Shown: positions 53,281-60,094 of the stretch, piece by piece | Layout: each line of letters starts with the position of its first letter | How positions within the stretch are numbered: the stretch's first letter is position 1 | From: Sphingomonas sp. dw_22 | Lineage (GTDB): Bacteria > Pseudomonadota > Alphaproteobacteria > Sphingomonadales > Sphingomonadaceae | Direction: 5' to 3' | Length of the DNA stretch: 64,000 nucleotides | NCBI RefSeq assembly: GCF_018449795.1 | Contig: NZ_JAAVVE010000005.1 | Span: forward strand, 1 to 64,000 | The notes under the pieces: generated by a model | Told to the model about the DNA's origin: nothing | Seen by the model: only the letters and a program-made list of their open reading frames with translations | The model's database searches: none | Position numbers and translations under genes: made by a program

Positions 53281-53889
53281 ATGCCGACGCTGAACCTCGA
53301 TCGCTATGCGCAGGACATGCGCGCGCTGGCGCCGCTGCTCACCGATGCCAGGATCGGCGGACGCCGCGTCCAGCGCGTCGGCTCCAAGGAAATCGCGGAA
53401 GTCACCGTGATCGCGGGCACGCTCTCGGTCACCATGCTGATCTAGGAATCCGGCCTCTATACCAAGGGCTTCCGCAACCAGCACGGCCGCTGGTATTTCA
53501 AGGGCGAGGGCCTAGGCGGCAGCGAGCTCAAATTCACCTGCAGCTATGTCGGCAGCGGATCGATCGGCATCTTCGCCGATTCGCAGAACCCCGAGATCCA
53601 GCGCCGGCGCACCATGGCGAACATCGTCGAATCGGTGCGCGCGCTCGCCGCCTTCACGGGCGGCAACGACCTGGACCTCAAGATCCCGCTCGCGACCATG
53701 GTGTTCCTGATCTCGGAGGCGATCCGCTTCACCATCGTCTATGATCGCATGGTCGAGACCTGCAAGAACAGGGGCGGCGCCTTCAGCTTCGCCGAGCTGC
53801 AGCCCTATGTGCAAAACTGGGAGGATCTCTCCGCGGGCAAGCCGGTATCCGGCACGCTTCCGGACAAGGTCTTCACCGCGCACGGCTGA
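53281..53889 (+). pseudogene. ribosome-inactivating-protein-like (rRNA N-glycosidase fold) gene with an in-frame amber stop
   Basis: A frame from ATG 53281 (GGGGGTGG upstream) to TGA 53889 would encode 202 residues but is broken by TAG at codon 55 (53443-53445). Around it the sequence follows the RIP order known from ricin A: TLSVTMLI before the stop, GLYTKGF (Tyr60, ricin Tyr80), CSYVGSG (Tyr89, perhaps Tyr123), AFTGGN, FLISEAIRF (Glu146 and Arg149, ricin Glu177/Arg180 in ISEAARF) and VQNWEDLS (Trp180, ricin Trp211). No signal peptide. RIPs depurinate the sarcin-ricin loop of large rRNA. The reading frame is otherwise clean, so the break is recent, a sequencing error, or read through. Confidence 0.72.
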
Positions 53890-53928
53890 GGGCTGGAACC
53901 GCTTCGCAAAATCGCTACATCGCTCCTC

Positions 53929-54711
53929 GTGAAGATCGCTTCCTGGAACATCAACTCGGTCCGGTTCCGCATCGAGATCGTCGAACAATTCCTGCGCGAG
54001 GAATCGCCGGACATCCTCTGTCTCCAGGAGACGAAGGTGATCGACGGCGATTTCCCCGAACCCCCCTTCCGCAAGCTCGGCTACGATCATGTCATCAAGC
54101 ACGGCCAGCGGATGCACCACGGCGTGGCGATCATCAGCCGCGTGCCCGTGATCGAGGACGACCGGTTCGACTGGCAGGCGAACCAAGAAGCCCGCCATGT
54201 CGGCGTGCGGCTGCCAGGCGGCGTGCGGCTCGAAAATGTCTATGTCCCCGCCGGCGGCGACATTCCGAATCGCGAGCTGAACCCCAAATTCGGCCAGAAG
54301 CTCGATTTCATCGAGCGGATGACGCAATGGGCCGCGGCGCTCGACAAGCCCACCATCCTGACCGGCGATTTCAACATCGCCCCGCTCGAATCCGACGTGT
54401 GGAGCCACAAGCAGCTGCTCGACGTGGTTAGCCACACCCCCATCGAAGTCGAGGCGCTGGGCCGCCTCCAGGCCGCGCATGACTGGGTCGATCTCGGCCG
54501 CCGCTTCATCCCCGCGCCCGAGCGCAATTTCACCTGGTGGAGTTATCGCGCCAAGGACTGGGTGGCCTCCGATCGCGGCCGCCGCCTCGATCATATGTGG
54601 GCCAGCCGCGAAGTCGCCGAGCGCGCGACCAGCCACAAGGTCTGCGAACCGTGCCGGAGCTGGCTCAAGCCCTCGGACCATGTCCCCATCGTCACCGAGT
54701 TCGATTTTTGA
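53929..54711 (+). CDS. xth: exodeoxyribonuclease III
   Basis: 260 residues from GTG 53929. AP-endonuclease motifs: MKIASWNINSVRFRIEIVEQ, LCLQETKVIDGDFP, LTGDFNIAPLESDVW and the C-terminal KPSDHVPIVTEFDF with catalytic Asp-His. It removes abasic-site ends and 3' blocks in base-excision repair. The stop overlaps the TTG start of ribA. Placement next to an rRNA-glycosidase-like gene is probably incidental. Confidence 0.95.
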   Translation: MKIASWNINSVRFRIEIVEQFLREESPDILCLQETKVIDGDFPEPPFRKLGYDHVIKHGQRMHHGVAIISRVPVIEDDRFDWQANQEARHVGVRLPGGVRLENVYVPAGGDIPNRELNPKFGQKLDFIERMTQWAAALDKPTILTGDFNIAPLESDVWSHKQLLDVVSHTPIEVEALGRLQAAHDWVDLGRRFIPAPERNFTWWSYRAKDWVASDRGRRLDHMWASREVAERATSHKVCEPCRSWLKPSDHVPIVTEFDF

Positions 54712-55766
54712 GCGGCGCCCGCGCCGCGGCCGAGGCGATCGATGCGCTCCGGCGCGGCTGGCCGGTCGCGATTGAGGGAAATGCCGGCACGCTCCGCCTC
54801 CTCGCGATCGAGACCGCCGATGCCGAGCGGCTGCGCGCCTTCGATCCCGATGCCCGCGCGCCGGTCCTGCTCTCCGCCGGCCGCGTGGCGACGCTCAAGC
54901 TCGCCAACCAGCGCGAGGCGGCGGCCCCCGACGGCCCGGTGCTGGTCGAGCGCGCGCCCTGGCTCGATTTCGATACCGCCACCGCGCTCTCCGACCCGCA
55001 ATTCGATCTCGCCACCCCGCTCAAGGGACCGTTCCGCGCGATTCCCGTCGAAGCGCCCGACGCCGCCCAGGCCGCGCTGCGCCTCGCGCGGATCGCCGGG
55101 CTGCTCCCTGCCTTCTTCGCCGTGGCGGGCGACGATCCCCATGCGATCACCCTCGCCGATATCGATGCGCATGAGGACGCCGATCGCCTGCGCATCGTCG
55201 GCCGCGCTCGCCTGCCGGTCGAGGGTGCCGAGGATGCCGAGATCGTCGCCTTCCGTACCGATGAGATGCCCGGCGAGCATGTCGCGCTGCTGATCGGCCA
55301 GCCCGACGGCCGCCCGCCGCTGGTCCGCCTCCACAGCGAATGCCTGACCGGCGACGTGCTCGGCAGCCTCAAATGCGATTGCGGGCCGCAGCTCCACGCC
55401 GCGATCCATGCGATCGAGGGGAGCGGCTGGGGCATATTGCTCTATCTGCGCCAGGAAGGCCGGGGGATCGGCCTCATCAACAAGCTCAGGGCCTATGCGC
55501 TCCAGGATCAGGGCTTCGACACGGTCGATGCCAACACCCGGCTCGGCTTCGCGGTCGATGCCCGCAATTTCCGCATCGCCGCGCGGATGCTGGCGCTGCT
55601 CGGCCAGCGCCGAATCCGACTGCTGACCAACAATCCGCAAAAGGTGGAGACGCTGCGCGCCGCCGGCGTCGATGTGATCGAACGCGTGCCCCACGTCCTG
55701 CCCGCCAATCCCCACAATGCCCGCTATCTCGCCACCAAGCGGGATCGCACGGGACATGAGTTTTAG
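54708..55766 (+). CDS. ribA: GTP cyclohydrolase II with degenerate N-terminal domain
   Basis: 352 residues from TTG 54708 (TTGA overlap with xth). The C-terminal 200 residues are RibA: zinc Cys in HSECLTGDVLGSLKCDCGPQ, then YLRQEGRGIGLINKLRAYAL, DTVDANTRLGF and LLTNNPQKVETLRAAGV. It opens the GTP ring in riboflavin synthesis. The first 150 residues begin AAAEAIDALRRGWPVAIEG, which faintly resembles a RibB (DHBP synthase) start but lacks its acidic metal site, so it looks like a non-catalytic remnant. Confidence 0.92.
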   Translation: MSGARAAAEAIDALRRGWPVAIEGNAGTLRLLAIETADAERLRAFDPDARAPVLLSAGRVATLKLANQREAAAPDGPVLVERAPWLDFDTATALSDPQFDLATPLKGPFRAIPVEAPDAAQAALRLARIAGLLPAFFAVAGDDPHAITLADIDAHEDADRLRIVGRARLPVEGAEDAEIVAFRTDEMPGEHVALLIGQPDGRPPLVRLHSECLTGDVLGSLKCDCGPQLHAAIHAIEGSGWGILLYLRQEGRGIGLINKLRAYALQDQGFDTVDANTRLGFAVDARNFRIAARMLALLGQRRIRLLTNNPQKVETLRAAGVDVIERVPHVLPANPHNARYLATKRDRTGHEF

Positions 55767-55870
55767 CCAGGAATGGGCCGCTTTCGCCCCTTTGCGGACG
55801 TTCAGCTTGCCACGACGAGGTTCCGAAAGCCGCCGTTGGAAACCGGCGTGAGTGGAACTATACCCCCGGG

Positions 55871-56155
55871 ATGATCTGGAACATCATCGATCGGAGGGAC
55901 CGCCCTTATCGCTGGAAACGCGTCAACGCGATCGTTGAAGCGATCGAACACGACAATAGCGTTGCCGACGCCGATGAAGCTCCTCACGCTGACCCTTCGC
56001 AAGTCGTGGATTACGATCAACTTGAAGGGGTTTCCCTCGCGGAAGCAGTCGAGTGGGCGAACCAACAACGCTGCCCTGTGACCCTCTACCTGTATGATGA
56101 AGGCAAAGGCACCACATCGGAGGTCCACTTCGGTGCCGCCGGCAATCGGTTTTAA
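55871..56155 (+). CDS. orphan hypothetical protein
   Basis: 94 residues, starting MIWNIIDRRDRPYRWKRVNA, with an acidic middle (EHDNSVADADEAPHADPSQV) and a C-terminal half, SLAEAVEWANQQRCPVTLYL followed by YDEGKGTTSEVHFG. Codon use is visibly less GC-extreme than in neighbours. Flanks contain sequences ending in GCGGACGTTC (left) and GCGGACATTC (right) of the sort found in dispersed sphingomonad repeats. No family known. Probably an acquired small gene; could be non-functional. Confidence 0.5.
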   Translation: MIWNIIDRRDRPYRWKRVNAIVEAIEHDNSVADADEAPHADPSQVVDYDQLEGVSLAEAVEWANQQRCPVTLYLYDEGKGTTSEVHFGAAGNRF

Positions 56156-56254
56156 AGCCCTGCACAAGCGTCTGCTTCGCGCCTTTGCTGCCCGAAAGCT
56201 GCCGGTCGCCTAACCACCCAACAGCGGACATTCTCGTTTCAGGAGCCCATCCCG

Positions 56255-56692
56255 GTGCGCTATTTCCTCGATACCGAGTTCAACGGCTTTTGCGGCGCAC
56301 TGATCTCGCTAGCCCTGATGCCCGAGGATTCGTCGCTCCCGCCCTTCTACGCCGCGCTGGACTGCCCCAACCCCACCGAATGGGTGGCCGAGCACATCCT
56401 TCCCGCGCTCGGCATCGCGCCGGTCGATCGCTTCACCCTTGGCCGCAACCTCGCCGCCTATCTCGGCAACGATCCCGATCCGCTGCTGGTCGCCGACTGG
56501 CCGGAGGACATCGCCCATGCCGCGATGATGCTGATCGCCGGCCCCGGCCATCGCCACGCGATCGATCGTATCCGGTTCGAGCTGTGCGATGCCTTCGGTT
56601 TCGACAGTACGGCGCTGAGCGAAACGCCGCACAATGCCCTCAGCGACGCCGCGGCGCTGCGCACCTATATCCTGAAGCGCGAAGGGCGGTAG
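56255..56692 (+). CDS. DEDD-type 3'-5' exoribonuclease-like protein (RNase AS family)
   Basis: 145 residues from GTG 56255, preceded by AGGAG at 56241-56245. Exonuclease residues are present: Asp6 and Glu8 in YFLDTEFNGF, an Asp in LVADWPEDIAHAAMM and the His-Asp pair in PHNALSDAAALRTYI (HxxxxD). This is the DEDDh-type fold seen in the poly(A)-specific exoribonuclease AS of Mycobacterium. Expected to trim RNA 3' ends in the cytoplasm. Length is slightly short for the family, but the active site is complete. Confidence 0.8.
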   Translation: MRYFLDTEFNGFCGALISLALMPEDSSLPPFYAALDCPNPTEWVAEHILPALGIAPVDRFTLGRNLAAYLGNDPDPLLVADWPEDIAHAAMMLIAGPGHRHAIDRIRFELCDAFGFDSTALSETPHNALSDAAALRTYILKREGR

Positions 56693-56877
56693 AACGCCAC
56701 CGATACGCCCCTTGCAATGTAGGATTTCGCCTGCAACGCAAGCGAGGCTCTTTCTTATCGTTATACTGCCCCGGTCGCGCGCACCCGCGCGCATGTGCGC
56801 CGGCGCGCGTTGAGCGAGTCAACTTGGTCAACCGGTCTGCCCATTTTGGGTAACCGGATGCCGCGACTCGGGCACTT
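56693..56877. other. non-coding gap between convergent genes
   Basis: This 185-base gap has no supported gene. It contains an alternating purine-pyrimidine run rich in GCGCGC and TGTGCGC (56775-56810), of a type that can adopt Z-form DNA, and two AACCGG copies near its end. A TTATACT (56761-56767) is the only promoter-like box, with no matching -35. I see nothing else in it. Confidence 0.4.
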
Positions 56878-57540
56878 TCAGCCGATCAGCCGCGCCACTT
56901 CGTCGAAGTCATGCGCGATGTCCCGCACGCCCAGCGCCCGCAGCCGGTCGGCATGATCCGGCGCGCAATGCGCCCCCGCGCACAGGCCGATGACATGCGC
57001 GCCCGAAGCGACCGCGCCGGTCACCCCCACCGGCGAATCCTCCAGGATCACCGTGCGGGCGATGTCCACCCCGATCGCCTGCGCCGCATGGAGATAGAGA
57101 TCGGGCGCCGGCTTGCCCCGCGTCACATGTTCGCGCCCGCTGAAGATCTTGTCGCCGAACACGTCGCGAATGCCGAGATGCTCGAGATGGCGGGTGATCC
57201 ACCGGGTCGGGCTCGACGAGGCGATCGCCCGCGGCAGCACCGGCGGCAGATCGCAGACGAAGCGGATCGCACCCGCGACTTCGGGCAGTCCTTCCTCCAG
57301 CGCCCGGCGATCCTCCTCGGCGCGCGCGGTGTGGAAATCCTCGGGGATCGCCCGGCCGATCCAGCGTTCGACCGCGGCGAGAAAGTCCGCGCCCGCCAGC
57401 CCCATGAAGTTCGCCATCGAATCTTCCGGGGTCGTCGGATGGCCGATGCTCGTCAGATATTCGGCGATCTGGCGGTTGCCCGCATATTCGCTTTCGAGCA
57501 GCACCCCGTCGAAATCGAAGATAATGCCCTCGAACCTCAT
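56878..57540 (-). CDS. HAD family hydrolase (beta-phosphoglucomutase/phosphatase-like)
   Basis: 220 residues from ATG 57540 (ATGA overlap with the YggS stop). HAD motif I FDFDGVLLESE, motif II with SSSPTRW, motif III Lys in TRGKPAPDLYLHAA and motif IV LEDSPVGVTGAVASGA. The C1 cap domain (IAEYLTSIGHPTTPEDSMAN) is that of sugar-phosphate phosphatases and phosphomutases. Cytoplasmic. The substrate is not clear; the nearest general match is a GS1-like phosphatase or beta-phosphoglucomutase. Confidence 0.9.
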   Translation of the reverse strand: MRFEGIIFDFDGVLLESEYAGNRQIAEYLTSIGHPTTPEDSMANFMGLAGADFLAAVERWIGRAIPEDFHTARAEEDRRALEEGLPEVAGAIRFVCDLPPVLPRAIASSSPTRWITRHLEHLGIRDVFGDKIFSGREHVTRGKPAPDLYLHAAQAIGVDIARTVILEDSPVGVTGAVASGAHVIGLCAGAHCAPDHADRLRALGVRDIAHDFDEVARLIG

Positions 57541-58205
57541 GCGCGCGTTCCGAACAAGGCCGTGCCGACGCGGACATGCGTGGCGCCGATCGTCACCGCG
57601 GTCTCGTAATCGCCCGACATGCCCATGCTGAGCCCCGCCAGCCCATGGTCGCGCGCCAGCTTGGCGAGCAGCGCGAAATAGGGGGCGGGTTCGATATCCG
57701 CCGGCGGCACGCACATCATCCCGGCGACCGGCAGGTCCGCCGCCCGCGCCTCGGCCAGCAGCCCGGACAATGCCTCGACCGCGCAGCCGCCCTTTTGCGG
57801 CTCGTCGCCGATATTGACCTGGATGAAGCAGGGCGGGCGCTTGCCGGCCTTGTCCATCGCCTGCGCCAGCGCCGTCACCAGTGATGGGCGGTCGACCGAA
57901 TGGATCGCGTCGAACAGCGCCACCGCCTCCTCGGCCTTGTTCGACTGGAGCTGGCCGACCAGATGCAGCGCGATCCCCGAAGTCGTCTCGCGCAACTCCG
58001 GCCATTTCGCCGCAGCCTCCTGCACGCGATTCTCGCCGAACACGCGCTGGCCAGCAGCGATCAATGGGCGAATCGCCTCGGCATCGTGCATCTTGGACAC
58101 CGCAATGAGCGTCACCGACTCGGCATTGCGGCCGGCAATCTTCGCGGCGCGGCGAATCGCGGTCTGAACTTCCGCGAGCCTCTGGCTGGCATCGTCTATG
58201 GGCAT
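57537..58205 (-). CDS. YggS family pyridoxal phosphate homeostasis protein
   Basis: 222 residues. PLP-site Lys in VTLIAVSKMHDAEAIRPLIA, then FGENRVQEAAAKWP, WHL-like LHLVGQLQSNKAEEAV, IQVNIGDEPQKGG and the closing SMGMSGDYETAVTIGATHVR with VGTALFG. YggS/PLPBP binds PLP without enzymatic activity and controls vitamin B6 and amino-acid balance. It leads a two-gene unit with the HAD hydrolase. Divergent from the ThiE-like gene by 22 bases. Confidence 0.95.
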   Translation of the reverse strand: MPIDDASQRLAEVQTAIRRAAKIAGRNAESVTLIAVSKMHDAEAIRPLIAAGQRVFGENRVQEAAAKWPELRETTSGIALHLVGQLQSNKAEEAVALFDAIHSVDRPSLVTALAQAMDKAGKRPPCFIQVNIGDEPQKGGCAVEALSGLLAEARAADLPVAGMMCVPPADIEPAPYFALLAKLARDHGLAGLSMGMSGDYETAVTIGATHVRVGTALFGTRA

Positions 58206-58227
58206 GGGCGGCGCTATAGGCAGGGCG

Positions 58228-58755
58228 ATGCGCCGCCGCCACCCCCTCCCGCGCCTCTGGCTGATGACCGATGAGCGGATGGGCGAACGGCTATGGGATG
58301 CGCTCGAACGGCTGCCGGCGGGCAGCGGCGTGATCTTCCGCCATTATGCGCTGCCGCTCGCCGAGCGCCGGGCATTGTTCGCGCGAGTCGCCAGGGTAGC
58401 GCGACGGCGCCGCCTGGTGCTGCTCCGCGCCGGATCAAGCAAGCTCGGGCGGGATGAGGCCGGAACGCACGGCACGAATCGCCGGGAACAGGGCCTCTTC
58501 ACCCGCCCCGCCCATAGCCGCCGCGAAGCGATCGCCACGATTCGTGCCGGTGCCGATGCCGTCTTCGTCTCGCCGGTCTTCGCTACACGGTCGCATCCCG
58601 GCGCCCGCGCACTTGGCCGGACCCGATTCGGCCTGCTGGCCCGGGAATTGGGAACCCCGGTGATCGCTCTCGGCGGAATGGACGCAAGGCGCGCCGCCAG
58701 CCTCAAACGAATCGGCATTCATGGCTGGGCAGCGATCGACGCCTGGACCGATTAG
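58228..58755 (+). CDS. ThiE/TenI-like thiamine phosphate synthase family protein
   Basis: 175 residues from ATG 58228; shorter than usual ThiE (about 210). Recognisable barrel segments: LPRLWLMTDERMGERLWDAL, HSRREAIATIRAGADAVFVS, PVFATRSHPGARALGRTRFG and VIALGGMDARRAASLKRIGI. ThiE joins the thiazole and pyrimidine parts of thiamine, while the TenI-type branch tautomerises the thiazole. The shortened N-terminus favours the non-synthase branch. It overlaps the convergent outer-membrane gene by 4 bases. Confidence 0.75.
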   Translation: MRRRHPLPRLWLMTDERMGERLWDALERLPAGSGVIFRHYALPLAERRALFARVARVARRRRLVLLRAGSSKLGRDEAGTHGTNRREQGLFTRPAHSRREAIATIRAGADAVFVSPVFATRSHPGARALGRTRFGLLARELGTPVIALGGMDARRAASLKRIGIHGWAAIDAWTD

Positions 58756-59477
58756 AAGCGGAAGGCCGTGCCCACATAGACCGCCTGGCTGTCGCGGCGG
58801 TCGTCGGTGATCTTGGGCAGGCGATCACGCTCACTCTTGTAGCGCACGCCCGCAGTCACATCGAGGTTGCGGGTCAGCGAATAGGAGCCGCCGAGATCGA
58901 CCGAATAGCTCGGCTTGTCGCCGATCAGGATCGGCGTGTCGGCCAACGGACGATCGCTCGTCGCCTGGAGACGGCCGCTGACGCGCTTGCCGCTATAGCT
59001 CACGCCCACATCGGCGCGTTCGCGGCCGCCCGGCTGGGCGATCAGATCGACATGGGTGACGTCGCCCGAGACGGCGAAGCGCTTCCAGCCCACCGAGACG
59101 CCCAGATTATAGGCGATCGGCGCGAGACTGACCGAAGGCGCCGCTGCGCCGGGCAGGCGGCTGGCAGTCTGCAGCGCGCGAGACGAGCGGGCACGCACCG
59201 CGACTGTCACCGCGCGGCCGGTGCCGCGGCGCGATTCGGCGGGGGTGAAGCGGAAGCCGTTGTCGGGCAGGCCGCTGCGGGCGAGAATCGCGGCGAGCTT
59301 CGGATCGGCGGCGGCGGGCGTGAAGGCCCCCAGTCCACCGCTCAGCGGAAGCGTATTCCGCAGAGCGATCGCACGATCGCGGCTCCGCTCCTGTGCCTGG
59401 AGCGCAGGCGACGCGAGGATGCCGGCGGCGCAAATCGCCCCCAGCCCCAATCCCGCCATCCAACGTCCGACACGCAT
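58752..59477 (-). CDS. outer-membrane beta-barrel protein
   Basis: 241 residues from ATG 59477; AAGAGG at 59485-59490 gives correct spacing to this ATG and not to the one at 59483. A signal peptide (VGRWMAGLGLGAICAAGILA) ends near ALQAQE. The mature part shows alternating beta-strand patterns (VSVGWKRFAVSGDVTHVDLI, SVDLGGSYSLTRNLDVTAGV) and a C-terminal VGTAFRF with terminal Phe, the outer-membrane sorting signal. No family name is certain; function could be porin-like or structural. Confidence 0.7.
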   Translation of the reverse strand: MRVGRWMAGLGLGAICAAGILASPALQAQERSRDRAIALRNTLPLSGGLGAFTPAAADPKLAAILARSGLPDNGFRFTPAESRRGTGRAVTVAVRARSSRALQTASRLPGAAAPSVSLAPIAYNLGVSVGWKRFAVSGDVTHVDLIAQPGGRERADVGVSYSGKRVSGRLQATSDRPLADTPILIGDKPSYSVDLGGSYSLTRNLDVTAGVRYKSERDRLPKITDDRRDSQAVYVGTAFRF

Positions 59478-59514
59478 TCGCATACCTCTTCTATGGGAGC
59501 GCCTATCATGATTC

Positions 59515-59552
59515 GGAACCCAGGTTCCACCAGTGGCACAAATATAGTGCCA
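59515..59552. promoter_or_regulatory. two dyads in the divergent promoter region
   Basis: GGAACC-CA-GGTTCC (59515-59528) and TGGCAC-AAATATA-GTGCCA (59534-59552) are perfect inverted repeats within 38 bases, between the outer-membrane protein gene and the DUF3576 lipoprotein gene. They may be operators for one or both. The regulator is unknown. Confidence 0.45.
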
Positions 59553-59650
59553 GTGTTGCCAGACTCCCACAGATTCGCGCCGCCTTGCTCCCGCCACACC
59601 ATCCCCTATAGATGCTCTCCGCTAATCCCTTGCCCTGTAGGAATCTCTCG

Positions 59651-60082
59651 ATGAACCGCCTGTTGCGCACCGCGATCCTGGGGTCGCTCGCTCTTTCGAT
59701 CACCGCCTGCGGCGGCAAGAGCCGGCCGGAGGCCGATCTTGCGGCGTCCAAGGTGACGACGATCGGCGTGAATTCCTATCTGTGGCGCGCCAGCCTCGAC
59801 ACGCTGAGCTTCATGCCGCTGCTCCAGACCGATTCGAACGGCGGCGTGATCGTCACCGACTGGTATGTGAATCCGAACACGCCGACCGAGCGGATGAAGG
59901 TGACCGTCACCGTGCTCGACCAGGATCTGCGCGCCGATGCGCTGCGCGTCGCCGCTCTACGCGAGATCAATCGCTCGGGCGCCTGGGTGGCTGCCCCGGT
60001 CCAGGCGGCGACGGTGCAGAAGCTGGAGGACATCATCCTCACCCGCGCCCGCGACCTGCGCCGCGCCGCGATCGCGAACTAA
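59651..60082 (+). CDS. DUF3576 lipoprotein
   Basis: 143 residues from ATG 59651 with an AGGAA site. The lipobox SITACGGKSR gives a signal peptide cleaved before Cys20. The mature protein has the family segments GVNSYLWRASLDTLSFMPLL and GVIVTDWYVNPNTPTERMKV, then LRADALRVAALREI and ILTRARDLR. DUF3576 is a small periplasmic lipoprotein family of unknown function, often located just before leuS and lptE. It starts that cluster here, 12 bases before leuS. Confidence 0.9.
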   Translation: MNRLLRTAILGSLALSITACGGKSRPEADLAASKVTTIGVNSYLWRASLDTLSFMPLLQTDSNGGVIVTDWYVNPNTPTERMKVTVTVLDQDLRADALRVAALREINRSGAWVAAPVQAATVQKLEDIILTRARDLRRAAIAN

Positions 60083-60094
60083 ACGGACAAGCCC

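Noticed and set aside
53614..53889. A 91-residue independent gene starting at ATG 53614.
   Set aside because: It is in frame with and downstream of the amber stop, has no ribosome site, and contains only the second half of the RIP-like fold. Treated as part of the broken gene.
59537..59552. A sigma-54 promoter (TGGCAC-N5-TTGTG) on the minus strand before the outer-membrane gene.
   Set aside because: The -12 element reads TTGT and lacks the required GC. The sequence is better described as a symmetric dyad.
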